From the NCBI RefSeq assembly GCF_900110485.1, contig NZ_FODY01000012.1, positions 52,625 to 116,624 on the forward strand: a stretch of DNA of 64,000 bases. The letters are read 5' to 3'. The notes beneath the pieces were generated by a model. The model saw nothing but the letters and a program-made list of their open reading frames with translations. It was not told the DNA's origin and did not search any database. Shown here in pieces: positions 36,823 through 45,191 of the stretch (the stretch's first letter is position 1; every line of letters begins with the position of its first letter). Both the position numbers and the translations under genes were made by a program. This DNA is from Propionispora vibrioides (lineage in GTDB: Bacteria; Bacillota; Negativicutes; Propionisporales; Propionisporaceae).

Positions 36823-38667
36823 TTATTCCGCCCCTTTATCTGTTTTTTCAAACAGCAAATTATAAGCAAAGATGCCTGCCAGTAGCATTTCACGGGCATC
36901 GCCCCGGTTATCCGTTTCCGGCAGATAGCCCATCACCATGGAAAACGCCTGGTTAAACCGGACATGGTTCACCCAGATTTCGTGCTTATACAGCATGTAA
37001 ATCTCCTGGAGCCGCTGCTTCAACTGCTTCCCATTCTTAGCCCGCAAAAATGGCTCATATTTGTCGCCCGTGAGTTTTTGTGCCCGCGACTGACTCACCA
37101 GATAGTAAGCTAATTGACCGGCCGTAAAATAAAACTCCTCATCACTTTCACAAACAGCCAGCCCGGTTGACACCAGTTTAGCTCGCAGAGAATCTACGGT
37201 ATCCTTAATACGGTCTGCCATCATCTGTCCCCCTTTTTCATCCAATACCATTTGAATGGATAAACGCAAATTAAACGCATCGGCAAGGTCTGCCAAGCGC
37301 ACCGTTTCTACCTGCAGCAATTGCTCTACCAGCAGCCGCAGCGTAATCTTGGCGAATAACCCTTGCAAAGAGATGCTTGTCCCTTTATAGAGCCAATCAT
37401 GCAAAGCCTGCCTGCTTTGCATATATAGGGCTACCATCTGAGCCGTAAAATCCCCGGCTCTCACCTCCGGTTCATTGGTCAAAAAGGACTGTCCCAGCCG
37501 TCCCCGGAAAAACCGGTTGCTGATAGCCTTGTGAACAGCCGCTGTATCAGCTAGTGCATCATAATATCTTTCTTCTCCATCGCTATTCCTTACCTGCAGG
37601 AAGTTGCCCCAATCCACCGCCAGCTTTGTCTGCGGCGGGAATGGCACATTCTCATAACCGTAGATCTCGTTGTATTTGCCATCCAGATAAATATGGAAGG
37701 TGCCTTCCGGCGGCACTGGTCCAGCGGGCGGAACAAAGCCCGACCCATAGCCAAGCTTGTTCATCACATAGACCGGCTTGGCCGCAGCCAGCCATTCCGT
37801 AGTCTTTCTGGCCAGCAGCGCCTGCTGTAACGGCACCCGGTCAGGCGCCTCGACCCGCATGGTTTTGTGCGCCAGAAAAGGCTTCTTGCTGTTCATGGAC
37901 ATATCAAAGCTGGGCAGCCCAATAAGGCCAGCCGTTCCGATCTGGTTATAGTCATTGCTGTTAAAGATCTTGGGTATGGTATAGAGGAGGTATTCAAGCT
38001 CATATAACTCTTCGCTGGGCAGATTTTGATATACCGGCGGAACCGTAAAAAACAGTTTCACATAGTTTTTAAAAGGCAATGGCCTGATAAAAGCAGTCAA
38101 TTCTTCCAGGTAAGTGTCATACCACTGGGCAACCTGGTCAATCAGCCCGTTCCGCTCCTCACTATCCAGATACGCCAGGGCTCTGGCATAGTCCGAGTCT
38201 TGGAAGAAATCCAACCCCTGGCTGCTCTTACTTTTATCCTGCGGCAGCAATTCCAACCACTTCTGACGTACCGCTTCCCTGCCGGCTGCTATCAGAAAGC
38301 GCTCTATATTTTCCCGTACGGAGAACTTAGCCGCTTCTTTTTCTCCCAGAAAAACATCCCGTTTCATAAAAAGGGTAAAAGGGTTATTGCCATGCACCTG
38401 TTTCTTAGGATCAACCGGCTTATTCATATCAATAAGCGAGCTTGCGTACTCCTGACAAATAAACCAAGGAAGCAACTCACTGGCTGCCGGTTCCTCCTTA
38501 CGGGCAACGATTAGATGATTTTTTTCAAAATCCGCCGCTTGTTCAGCCCAGCTCTTTCCCAGTTCCAACCGGATATACAGACCTTCTTTTAAGCGATAGT
38601 TATCCTGGATGATCTTGGGGAACTGCTGTTGGGCCTGTTGGAAGCCCCCCGCCAAATCTCTGATCAA
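36823..38667 (-). CDS. cas8b: Cascade large subunit Cas8b (Csh1-like)
   Basis: This 614-residue protein fits the Cas8b/Csh1 (TM1802-like) large subunit by position, length and content, including the conserved N-terminal region and C-terminal helical part that usually supplies a small-subunit function. Large subunits recognise the PAM and recruit Cas3. The start is a TTG with GGAGG eight bases upstream. There is no separate cas11 gene in the operon; as in other I-B systems an internal start within cas8b could supply it. Confidence 0.88.
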   Translation of the reverse strand: MIRDLAGGFQQAQQQFPKIIQDNYRLKEGLYIRLELGKSWAEQAADFEKNHLIVARKEEPAASELLPWFICQEYASSLIDMNKPVDPKKQVHGNNPFTLFMKRDVFLGEKEAAKFSVRENIERFLIAAGREAVRQKWLELLPQDKSKSSQGLDFFQDSDYARALAYLDSEERNGLIDQVAQWYDTYLEELTAFIRPLPFKNYVKLFFTVPPVYQNLPSEELYELEYLLYTIPKIFNSNDYNQIGTAGLIGLPSFDMSMNSKKPFLAHKTMRVEAPDRVPLQQALLARKTTEWLAAAKPVYVMNKLGYGSGFVPPAGPVPPEGTFHIYLDGKYNEIYGYENVPFPPQTKLAVDWGNFLQVRNSDGEERYYDALADTAAVHKAISNRFFRGRLGQSFLTNEPEVRAGDFTAQMVALYMQSRQALHDWLYKGTSISLQGLFAKITLRLLVEQLLQVETVRLADLADAFNLRLSIQMVLDEKGGQMMADRIKDTVDSLRAKLVSTGLAVCESDEEFYFTAGQLAYYLVSQSRAQKLTGDKYEPFLRAKNGKQLKQRLQEIYMLYKHEIWVNHVRFNQAFSMVMGYLPETDNRGDAREMLLAGIFAYNLLFEKTDKGAE

Positions 38668-38685
38668 AAGCCTTACCTCCTCACC

Positions 38686-39387
38686 TTATTTGAGGTACTT
38701 TGCCAGGCAGAAACCGGCGCCAAGGATGGAGCCTTTTTCCGCCAGCCCGGAGCCCATCACCACATTAGCCAGCTTTTGCGAATAGGCATCCTCCTGAATC
38801 AGCAAATGCAGTTTATTGCCCAGCAGCTTACGTCCTTTGTAGACCATCGCCAGGGGCTTGCGATTTTCAATGAAAGCACCCTGAATAAAAGGCTGCTTCA
38901 TCGACTCTACAGCATCGGGCTTCAAGGATTTATATTTCTTCTCCGCATTGGCATGAAGCCGCTCGATTAATAGTTCGAGGCTATCGTCCGGCAGCCAGGG
39001 CTTGCCATCAATAGTAACAACCGTCGGAGTTACCGTCAGCAGTTCCGTAATATGACCAAGGCGACGGGGTTTTAGTTCACTGGCAATCAGTTGAAAATAA
39101 TCACTCTCCCGGCATGATTTCAAGCACTGCTGCAAACGGGCAGCTATATCCTCCAGCGAACTGCGAACAGTAATGACATAGATTCGTCCTTCCTGATAAA
39201 GCCCGTCTTTTTCAACCGGATACAGATTGCTAAACACAAAATGTTTATAACTTTTTTCGTAATGAGTCTGTTTTAAAAGCGGATCACCTAACTGGGCCTG
39301 ACTAAGCCAGTTCCCGATCGGTTCCAGAATCTGCAGATGATGTGTTGACTTTTTAAGCAATACCGTCAGTTTCAATTCAAAAAACAA
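38686..39387 (-). CDS. cas6: CRISPR RNA endoribonuclease Cas6
   Basis: This 233-residue RAMP protein ends in the glycine-rich Cas6 loop GSGLAEKGSILGAGFC, and its N-terminal half has the ferredoxin-like beta pattern. It cuts the pre-crRNA within the repeats, leaving the 8-base ATTGAAAC handle. It is the first gene of the cas operon; the start is TTG with GGGGG seven bases upstream. Confidence 0.92.
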   Translation of the reverse strand: MFFELKLTVLLKKSTHHLQILEPIGNWLSQAQLGDPLLKQTHYEKSYKHFVFSNLYPVEKDGLYQEGRIYVITVRSSLEDIAARLQQCLKSCRESDYFQLIASELKPRRLGHITELLTVTPTVVTIDGKPWLPDDSLELLIERLHANAEKKYKSLKPDAVESMKQPFIQGAFIENRKPLAMVYKGRKLLGNKLHLLIQEDAYSQKLANVVMGSGLAEKGSILGAGFCLAKYLK

Positions 39388-39980
39388 TAAGATTCCCCCT
39401 CATCCCGAATCCGGCAAGTATAATAAGGTCCTACACACAGTTGATTCTTAAAAGTCGTCACCAATATCAACAGGTATCCTTATGAAAAATATGGAAATTA
39501 AACTATGATATTTTGATTCTTTATAAAAACATAAAATTCCTGCTAAATTAACAAATTTAGCAATAAATTCCTTTCAAGGTTCGACGGGGCTATGCAAACT
39601 ACAATCTTTCCATCAAAGAAAATAGAAAAAGCAGTTGCTTTTGGCATCTGCTCTGCATTTAAGAATACATTTTTTTGCACAAGTTATTTTTTCTCTATTA
39701 CTGACATAGGTTTGAATAAGTAGATAGTATAACTCTGAATAAGTTAAAGCTAACTCTTTCATTGTATTGGCAATTAGAAGGGAATATTTTTGATTTAAAT
39801 TAAAATGCTCCCCATCTAGTAAATATAGATATAGAATACACTAGGTGTTACGGTTATAAGTAAAACAATAATATTGCCCTGCCAAAATGCACGTACAATT
39901 TTCAATACGCCTCTTTAGCGTTACGGTTAAGCTTTCGCAATAAATATGCTTGTCCTAAAAGAATACAAGGAGGTGGAGAT
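39388..39980. other. AT-rich intergenic region upstream of the cas operon
   Basis: The cas6 promoter must lie here. A terminator-like hairpin (AGCAGATGC/GCAACTGCT then T-rich on the minus strand) lies near 39628-39655. Two short GTTACGGTT motifs occur near 39846 and 39919. Otherwise I see no firm gene. Confidence 0.35.
39613..39762 (-). other. Possible small Cys-containing ORF or gene remnant
   Basis: The minus-strand frame encodes 49 residues from an ATG (MKELALTYSELYYLLIQTY at the start, then CAKKCILKC). It stays open about 25 codons further upstream with protein-like composition. There is no ribosome-binding site, and a terminator-like hairpin overlaps its end, so it may be the tail of a decayed gene. 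I do not recognise it. Confidence 0.25.
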
Positions 39981-40073
39981 ATGTTGCGAATCTTTACGGG
40001 TTTTATAATCTTACTTTTTGTATTGGCAGTAATTTACTTTAGGCCCATATCGTTTACTATATTAATTCAATAG
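39981..40073 (+). CDS. 30-residue hydrophobic peptide with a strong ribosome-binding site
   Basis: An AAGGAGGTGGAG ribosome-binding site stands directly before an ATG that opens a 30-codon frame ending in TAG. The peptide (starting MLRIFTGFIILLFVLAVIYF) is almost entirely one membrane helix followed by a short tail. It may be a small membrane protein or a type I toxin-like peptide. The near-perfect Shine-Dalgarno is the main evidence that it is translated. It lies beside the cas operon, on the opposite strand. Confidence 0.55.
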   Translation: MLRIFTGFIILLFVLAVIYFRPISFTILIQ

Positions 40074-40310
40074 GTAAAACATTTTCTTTATCCATTATAT
40101 CTTATTTATGTGAATTACGGAAGAATCCAGTTTCTTATTTTCCATAATTTCCTCATATATCCATATTCATAGCTCTAATTTATCTAGTGAAAATCTTTAG
40201 CATAAATTCTTTTCTAAATATTACCCAAATTAAACAATGAGCAGGATATGTAAATTATTAAATAGAATGTATATTATGGTAATTATTGTAGAAATTTGGA
40301 GGTATCGGAT

Positions 40311-40352
40311 ATGAAAACATTATTTAGGGAAAGTGGTGATATGTTTGGATAG
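40311..40352 (+). CDS. 13-residue leader peptide overlapping the LemA-like start
   Basis: GGAGG lies nine bases before an ATG that encodes MKTLFRESGDMFG and stops at a TAG overlapping the probable TTG start of the next gene in another frame. The downstream gene lacks a good ribosome-binding site of its own. This arrangement is typical of translational coupling through a short leader frame. Confidence 0.5.
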   Translation: MKTLFRESGDMFG

Positions 40353-41025
40353 TCTGCTAAGTGGTATTGGGTCAATGATCAGGATGGTCATCTTTATTGC
40401 AGTCATCGTTGCTGGTTTTGGAATTTATTCATACAATAAACTTCAAAGATTTGGGCAAGGTGTTAAGTCTGCAAATGCAACCGTTTTAACGGTGATTCAA
40501 AAAAGAGCTGATTTAGTAAATAAACTAATGGATATAGCCAGAGAGTATGGTAATCATGAGAAATTAGTACATATAACCTTATCCAATAATCTCGTTGATA
40601 CATTTAAAGAAGCTTCGGCAGCGATGGCTAATCTGAACGCAATGGCAGCAACCTATCCGGAATTGAAGGCGAATGGTGCCTATCAACAGCTTATGAATCA
40701 AATTAATGCAGTCGAGACGGAGTTACAACATAAGCGAGAACAGTATAATCATGTGGCACAGACGTATAACTCCGAGAGATTACAAATTCCTACCGTACTA
40801 TTTTCCGGAGTATTAGGGTTTAATGAGGCCCCATACTTTGACTTTGATAATTTGCAGGAAATTAAAGAATTCAAGACCGATGACGGGCAGCTGCTCAAGG
40901 AAATGCTTGCTACAGCTTCGTCCAGGGCTATGGACGTGACACAAAAAGGACTAGATAAAGTTCAGACTAAGTTGCAAAAGAAAACAGAAAATGACATAAA
41001 TGATTGTGAAAACGAAATCAAGTAA
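40345..41025 (+). CDS. LemA family protein
   Basis: The protein of about 226 residues has an N-terminal membrane helix (MVIFIAVIVAGFGIYSYNKL) followed by the LemA coiled-coil domain: VLTVIQKRADLVNKLMDIAREYGNHEK, then long helices with QHKREQYNHVAQTYNSERLQIPTVLFSGVLGF. LemA proteins have a short cytoplasmic or external N terminus and an unknown role in the envelope. GTG codons at 40333 and 40336 are alternative starts. I favour TTG at 40345 because of overlap with the leader peptide. No partner gene (such as a Htpx or TPM-domain protein) is adjacent. Confidence 0.8.
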   Translation: MDSLLSGIGSMIRMVIFIAVIVAGFGIYSYNKLQRFGQGVKSANATVLTVIQKRADLVNKLMDIAREYGNHEKLVHITLSNNLVDTFKEASAAMANLNAMAATYPELKANGAYQQLMNQINAVETELQHKREQYNHVAQTYNSERLQIPTVLFSGVLGFNEAPYFDFDNLQEIKEFKTDDGQLLKEMLATASSRAMDVTQKGLDKVQTKLQKKTENDINDCENEIK

Positions 41026-41112
41026 AAATCAGAAAAACACGGGGATCGGGTATTTGTCTCCATGAGTATTCCCTACTATATTGCATATTCTTTTTAAAAT
41101 AGATTATAATAC
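41026..41112. other. Short spacer after the LemA-like gene
   Basis: The spacer holds no gene. It lies between the LemA stop codon and the converging terminator of the decayed toxin locus. Confidence 0.3.
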
Positions 41113-41277
41113 TTAAAAAGAGTCGGCATGCTGCAAACATGCCAACCCTAGGCTGCAACCGGAAACGGTTGACTCAAAGTTAAGTCGTGAAAATAACCGC
41201 CACACCTTCAGGGGAGCGGTTATTTGCTTTTCATGACCAAAACCATGAGCAAATGATAACGCTTCATAGGTAGTCAT
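41113..41277 (-). pseudogene. Decayed holin-like (type I) toxin locus
   Basis: The minus strand has a GGGGGGAGG ribosome-binding site and an ATG opening MTTYEALSFAHGFGHEKQITAP. The first eight residues are the hallmark of the small putative holin-like toxins of Firmicutes. The membrane helix that should follow is missing. The conserved 3-prime region (AAATAACCGC hairpin, then a terminator) is intact, so an internal deletion appears to have fused the frame through to a stop at 41113. Recognition of the family is from memory of its N-terminal and 3-prime pattern. Confidence 0.5.
41116..41146 (-). terminator. Terminator of the decayed toxin locus
   Basis: On the minus strand GTTGGCATG and CATGCCGAC pair around TTTGCAG and are followed by TCTTTTT. 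It overlaps the end of the fused frame, as expected if that frame is not the original one. Confidence 0.7.
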
Positions 41278-41407
41278 AGGCCTCCCCCCTTTTCAGGGGA
41301 GTGGGAAGAGACTTTCTCTGTTTGTTTGTGTCCAAAATCTCCAAATCAATATCTTTACTGCACACAAAAATAGAAATGAGTTCTTGAGCTTTTGACTCAT
41401 CACTCAT
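41264..41407 (-). CDS. Short ORF downstream of the 57-residue protein (possible frameshifted remnant)
   Basis: The frame encodes 47 residues from ATG (MSDESKAQELISIFVCSKDI at the start). It begins 14 bp after the preceding small gene, and the frame remains open for several residues upstream (ISLKDLIE), suggesting a frameshifted coding remnant. The last fifteen codons run through the leader of the toxin locus. No good ribosome-binding site and no family is recognised. Confidence 0.3.
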   Translation of the reverse strand: MSDESKAQELISIFVCSKDIDLEILDTNKQRKSLPTPLKRGEAYDYL

Positions 41408-41421
41408 TTCTATCAAATCTT

Positions 41422-41595
41422 TTAGCGAGATAATATTTGTTTTAATCGAATCTCACATCGCCTTTTGCGCTCAGGCGATGTTAAAGTGCGATCTATTCTC
41501 ACCTTGTTAGTAGGGGTAGACATTATTTTTTCAAATGAAGCTACCACCTTTTTACTATTTAATGTGAAATCTTTGGTAAATGACGATGTAGCCAT
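41422..41595 (-). CDS. 57-residue basic protein with strong ribosome-binding site
   Basis: AGGAGGAAGGAGGGG lies just before an ATG that opens a 57-codon frame (start MATSSFTKDFTLNSKKVVAS). The product is Lys/Arg-rich at the C terminus (SPERKRRCEIRLKQILSR) and has no membrane segment. It resembles small antitoxin-like proteins found before GNAT toxins in Firmicutes, but I cannot be sure. No intact partner follows, only a short broken-looking frame. Confidence 0.55.
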   Translation of the reverse strand: MATSSFTKDFTLNSKKVVASFEKIMSTPTNKVRIDRTLTSPERKRRCEIRLKQILSR

Positions 41596-41754
41596 CTATA
41601 CCCCTCCTTCCTCCTAGGCACATCACTGCTATTATTAGAACATGCCACAATACATTTATATAAACCTTAGTCAATGAATTTGATCAATGTCCATTAATAA
41701 GCGTGAATCAGAAATTTTACCTATGTCCTATTACAATGGGCGCTTCCTAGTCGA

Positions 41755-42843
41755 TTACAGATTTCCATAACCTTTAAGTTTGTGATTTATAAGCTCAATA
41801 TTGAAATCCTGATATCCCTGCATTTGAGACCAGTTTATCATCTCCTTATGGTCCGGATGTTTGGGATCAGCTATTATTTCCAAAAAATCGTAATATCCCG
41901 GTTCTCCGCCCACGTCCTCGGGTGGGGCATTTCCCTCCCCTTCTACGCAAACCGAATAATTATGTGGATAGCTTTCGATTACATTACCCACTTCAATCCA
42001 ATGTCGCCACTCATCACCAAAATCATAAGTATATTGTATTGTTAAATATTTAGGAATGTATTCGGATAATTTACAATCCGCTTCCTTGATCATGGGAATG
42101 TCCTTAGGATATTCAAAGGCATCTTCCCCGCACACGATATTGGTGATTGCCTTATCCTTGTCAATAACATTAAAATCATGCAAATGACAATCCTGCCAAG
42201 TAAAGAGTATCTGTAATATATGATGTAACTGCAGAAAAGTAAAATGTAGCGGAACAACCACCTTGCGCCAAACTTTATAGTCGGTAAGTTCAAGGGTAAT
42301 CATTAGCTCCACTGCCTGACAGTCAAAAATTGAAGTTCCCGTAAAATTTTCCAGATCTTTATATAAGCATTCATTAGGATGTTTATAAGCCCCTTTGCCA
42401 ATGCCTACAAGATGAGTACTCACCCGTCGATTAACAGAGCTTTGAATAACCATATTACTCTGTAATTCATCTGCATGCCAATATACCATTTCACAAGCCT
42501 TGTTCATTTTGGCAACACTTGACCGGTCTTTTGTTTTGGCATAAGTAACTACCGGCGAATGTTGAGTAAAATTCTCAACCAGCTCAGGTTTCATACACTC
42601 AGCTAATAAGGTTTCCCTAATACTAAAGATTATAAGCTCATCAAGATTTTTAAAGTTTCTCGCTTGTATCCCATAGAGTACTATGACATAATGATTGCTG
42701 TCGTTCACTAATACCACTGTTTTTTTACGATTGACAGTAATTAAGTTAGCATGCCATGAAAACAATGCCGGCTCACTGGTATTTACTAGTACAGGTTCTA
42801 TTTTTAATTCTTCAAGAAGTTTTTTTGTACATTGAATTAGCAT
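41755..42843 (-). CDS. pRiA4b ORF-3-like protein with N-terminal DUF6933-like domain
   Basis: The ATG at 42843 has GGAGG five bases upstream, giving 362 residues. The N-terminal part (about 1-150, LIQCTKKLLEELKIEP) resembles DUF6933. The C-terminal part (about 185-350) has the plasmid pRiA4b ORF-3 pattern: VVPLHFTFLQLHHILQILFTW, YTYDFGDEWRHWIEV and PPEDVGGEPGYYDFLE. These proteins are common in mobile and defence-rich regions; the activity is unknown. It lies between decayed toxin loci and a HEPN/MNT pair. Confidence 0.82.
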   Translation of the reverse strand: MLIQCTKKLLEELKIEPVLVNTSEPALFSWHANLITVNRKKTVVLVNDSNHYVIVLYGIQARNFKNLDELIIFSIRETLLAECMKPELVENFTQHSPVVTYAKTKDRSSVAKMNKACEMVYWHADELQSNMVIQSSVNRRVSTHLVGIGKGAYKHPNECLYKDLENFTGTSIFDCQAVELMITLELTDYKVWRKVVVPLHFTFLQLHHILQILFTWQDCHLHDFNVIDKDKAITNIVCGEDAFEYPKDIPMIKEADCKLSEYIPKYLTIQYTYDFGDEWRHWIEVGNVIESYPHNYSVCVEGEGNAPPEDVGGEPGYYDFLEIIADPKHPDHKEMINWSQMQGYQDFNIELINHKLKGYGNL

Positions 42844-42905
42844 TCTAACCTCCATCAAATAAAGAAATAAGCCCTAATCCACTAGCAAGATTAGAACCTA
42901 TTTCT

Positions 42906-43295
42906 TTATGTCATATTTATCTTTCCCTTTAAAAATGCCTGTACTTGCTCTGCACTTTTAACAGCTAAATGAGCATCGGCCTCGTTTAGTTCCAAGCTAA
43001 ATGGATATCTTGCCTGCACTCCATAATCAGTTAAGTTTAAACAGTCTTCCCTGATCTGCATGAAATTTTCGTCATATTTCATGCAGGTCTTGTTTAAGGC
43101 CACTAAATCATGAACCCGCTGAATTGCTCCACCATGAAAAGCAATAAATCCTTTTAAATATTTTTCCGCACTCTGCTGACAATGATAACAAATAATTTCA
43201 ACCGGAACTGGCTGCATTTCTTGCAAATAAATAGCCGAATCTAAATCCTGCTTAGCATAGCGAAACCATTCTTGCGCAACCAAATTATTGTTCAT
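42906..43295 (-). CDS. HEPN-domain protein (toxin of a HEPN/MNT pair)
   Basis: This 129-residue protein starts at the ATG at 43295 (AGGGAG eight bases upstream); the longer frame to 43319 lies within the MNT gene. The HEPN fold is indicated by EWFRYAKQDLDSAIYL, ICYHCQQSAEKYLKGFIAFHG and RVHDLVALNKTC. It lacks a clear RxxxxH RNase motif: there is RYAKQD but no His at the right spacing, so it may be of the AMPylated-substrate class rather than an active RNase. It overlaps the nucleotidyltransferase gene by 11 bp. Confidence 0.87.
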   Translation of the reverse strand: MNNNLVAQEWFRYAKQDLDSAIYLQEMQPVPVEIICYHCQQSAEKYLKGFIAFHGGAIQRVHDLVALNKTCMKYDENFMQIREDCLNLTDYGVQARYPFSLELNEADAHLAVKSAEQVQAFLKGKINMT

Positions 43296-43617
43296 ATAAG
43301 AGTACTCCCTCATGGGCAATTTTATGCTCCATGGTTGCTGCTGAAACTACGCGTTCATTGAATTCATCATCATCATATACTAGCAAATCAACCGGCATGT
43401 CTACATCCTGCATCATCGCTTTTCTTATCTTACGTAAAATATCAATTTTGCGTAAACCGGCTAAAGAAGCGACGATACATAAGTCAAGATCACTATCATC
43501 AGTATACGTATTATCTGTATAAGAACCGAATAAATATATCTTTTTCACATCTATACTATTTTGAATAACACTAATTACGCTTTCAAGATTTTCTCTGACA
43601 TTGGTCTGCTTACTCAC
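43285..43617 (-). CDS. Minimal nucleotidyltransferase (antitoxin of a HEPN/MNT pair)
   Basis: This 110-residue protein has the pol-beta-like nucleotidyltransferase signature GSYTDNTYTDDSDLDLCIV, with both catalytic Asp residues, and a third Asp in VDLLVYD. The GTG at 43617 has better spacing to GGAAGGGA than the GTG at 43626. MNT proteins modify the partner HEPN toxin by AMPylation. The pair ends 144 bp before CRISPR array 2. Confidence 0.88.
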   Translation of the reverse strand: MSKQTNVRENLESVISVIQNSIDVKKIYLFGSYTDNTYTDDSDLDLCIVASLAGLRKIDILRKIRKAMMQDVDMPVDLLVYDDDEFNERVVSAATMEHKIAHEGVLLYEQ

Positions 43618-43930
43618 GCCCGTCACTCCCTTCCATGTTTATATTATAACACAGCTATAAATTGTTTATAAATTCCAATTAAAAATAATCCGGCCAGTTC
43701 TAAAATAATGCTAAACTAGTCGGATTACCTGTTACTTTAATGAACCTGGCACCAATGGCATGTTTCAATACATCCATGTTGAGGCTAAAGGTTTCCCTGG
43801 TTTCAATACATCCATGTTGAGGCTAAAGAGCTATAAGCGCAGTCAGCGACGTTGCATTTAATTAGTTTCAATACATCCATGTTGAGGCTAAAGATGTGAA
43901 GGCCCGTGAAACAGCTAACATGATCAGGTA

Positions 43931-44186
43931 GTTTCAATACATCCATGTTGAGGCTAAAGTCACTCAGTCCGAGGGTGAAATGGATGCTTGGATGTTTCAA
44001 TACATCCATGTTGAGGCTAAAGCCTGCTGGATGTATATGCCCATCTGACCTATTACAAGTTTCAATACATCCATGTTGAGGCTAAAGTCACTCAGTCCGA
44101 GGGTGAAATGGATGCTTGGATGTTTCAATACATCCATGTTGAGGCTAAAGCCTGCTGGATGTATATGCCCATCTGACCTATTACAA
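43931..44186 (-). repeat. Tandem duplication A-B inside array 2 (128-bp unit)
   Basis: Spacers at 43960-43993 and 44088-44121 are identical, as are those at 44023-44058 and 44151-44186. With their repeats they form two exact 128-bp copies. Confidence 0.97.
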
Positions 44187-44252
44187 GTTTCAATACATCC
44201 ATGTTGAGGCTAAAGTAACCATTTACGCAGGTTATGATCATTTCTGTTTTGT

Positions 44253-44514
44253 GTTTCAATACATCCATGTTGAGGCTAAAGTTCATGCGCGCCGCCGATG
44301 TGGAACCTAGCTAATTCGTTTCAATACATCCATGTTGAGGCTAAAGATACAATCCGCTGCACCTAATGGAACACATTTAGAAAGTTTCAATACATCCATG
44401 TTGAGGCTAAAGTTCATGCGCGCCGCCGATGTGGAACCTAGCTAATTCGTTTCAATACATCCATGTTGAGGCTAAAGATACAATCCGCTGCACCTAATGG
44501 AACACATTTAGAAA
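44253..44514 (-). repeat. Tandem duplication F-G inside array 2 (131-bp unit)
   Basis: Spacers at 44282-44317 and 44413-44448 are identical, as are those at 44347-44383 and 44478-44514, giving two exact 131-bp copies. One unrelated spacer separates this block from the A-B duplication. Confidence 0.97.
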
Positions 44515-45191
44515 GTTTCAATACATCCATGTTGAGGCTAAAGAATTTATACCGGATGACCTACAACCGGTCCAACTGTTTCAATACATCCATGTTGAGG
44601 CTAAAGTCGGCTTCTTCATCATCCACTTCTCCGTCCCCCGATGTTTCAATACATCCATGTTGAGGCTAAAGAACAGGGTCGCTGGCTGCTGTGGCTGTCT
44701 GTCGCCTGTTTCAATACATCCATGTTGAGGCTAAAGATTTGCCGACCTTGTGTAATTCGCAGACGAATCCCGAGTTTCAATACATCCATGTTGAGGCTAA
44801 AGGACGATCCCCGGTGCAGCGTGGTCAGCGTGAGCTAGTTTCAATACATCCATGTTGAGGCTAAAGTATCTCCTTTAACAACGTATCAAGCTACGAGCAA
44901 AGTTTCAATACATCCATGTTGAGGCTAAAGCTATACCAGCCTTTTTATCAAACAAACCGCTTATTAGTTTCAATACATCCATGTTGAGGCTAAAGCCGTA
45001 GCAAATATGTTGCTTGCTGCCGGGGTGCAAGGTTTCAATACATCCATGTTGAGGCTAAAGATTTTACCCCTGTTGATCATGTCAATTATTTTAATAGTTT
45101 CAATACATCCATGTTGAGGCTAAAGTTCTGCGATACCAGGTAAGTTGACGCTTGGCAAAATTGTTTCAATACATCCATGTTGAGGCTAAAG

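Larger units (their letters stand above)
43762..45191 (-). CRISPR. CRISPR array 2 (23 repeats, 22 spacers), type I-B
   Basis: Twenty-three 29-bp repeats (minus-strand form ends ATTGAAAC) start at 43762, 43800, 43865, 43931, 43994, 44059, 44122, 44187, 44253, 44318, 44384, 44449, 44515, 44578, 44643, 44708, 44774, 44838, 44902, 44967, 45032, 45097 and 45163. Spacers are 34-37 bp, except the leader-distal one (43791-43799) which is only 9 bp. Two two-spacer blocks are duplicated in tandem. Seventeen distinct full-length spacers remain. The leader is on the right. Cas genes are about 4.4 kb away and probably serve both arrays. Confidence 0.98.

Noticed and set aside
36823..36899. An upstream extension of cas7 to 36899.
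   Set aside because: It would overlap cas8b by 77 bp, while the ATG at 36821 directly after the cas8b stop codon is well placed.
30556..39387. A novel CRISPR subtype.
   Set aside because: All eight genes match the standard type I-B set and order; only the leader architecture and array duplications stand out.
39895..39930. TTTTCAATACG...CGTTACGGTTAAG resembles a highly degenerate CRISPR repeat or the altered distal repeat of array 1.
   Set aside because: The similarity needs a 6-base insertion and several mismatches, and no spacer-repeat periodicity is present around it.
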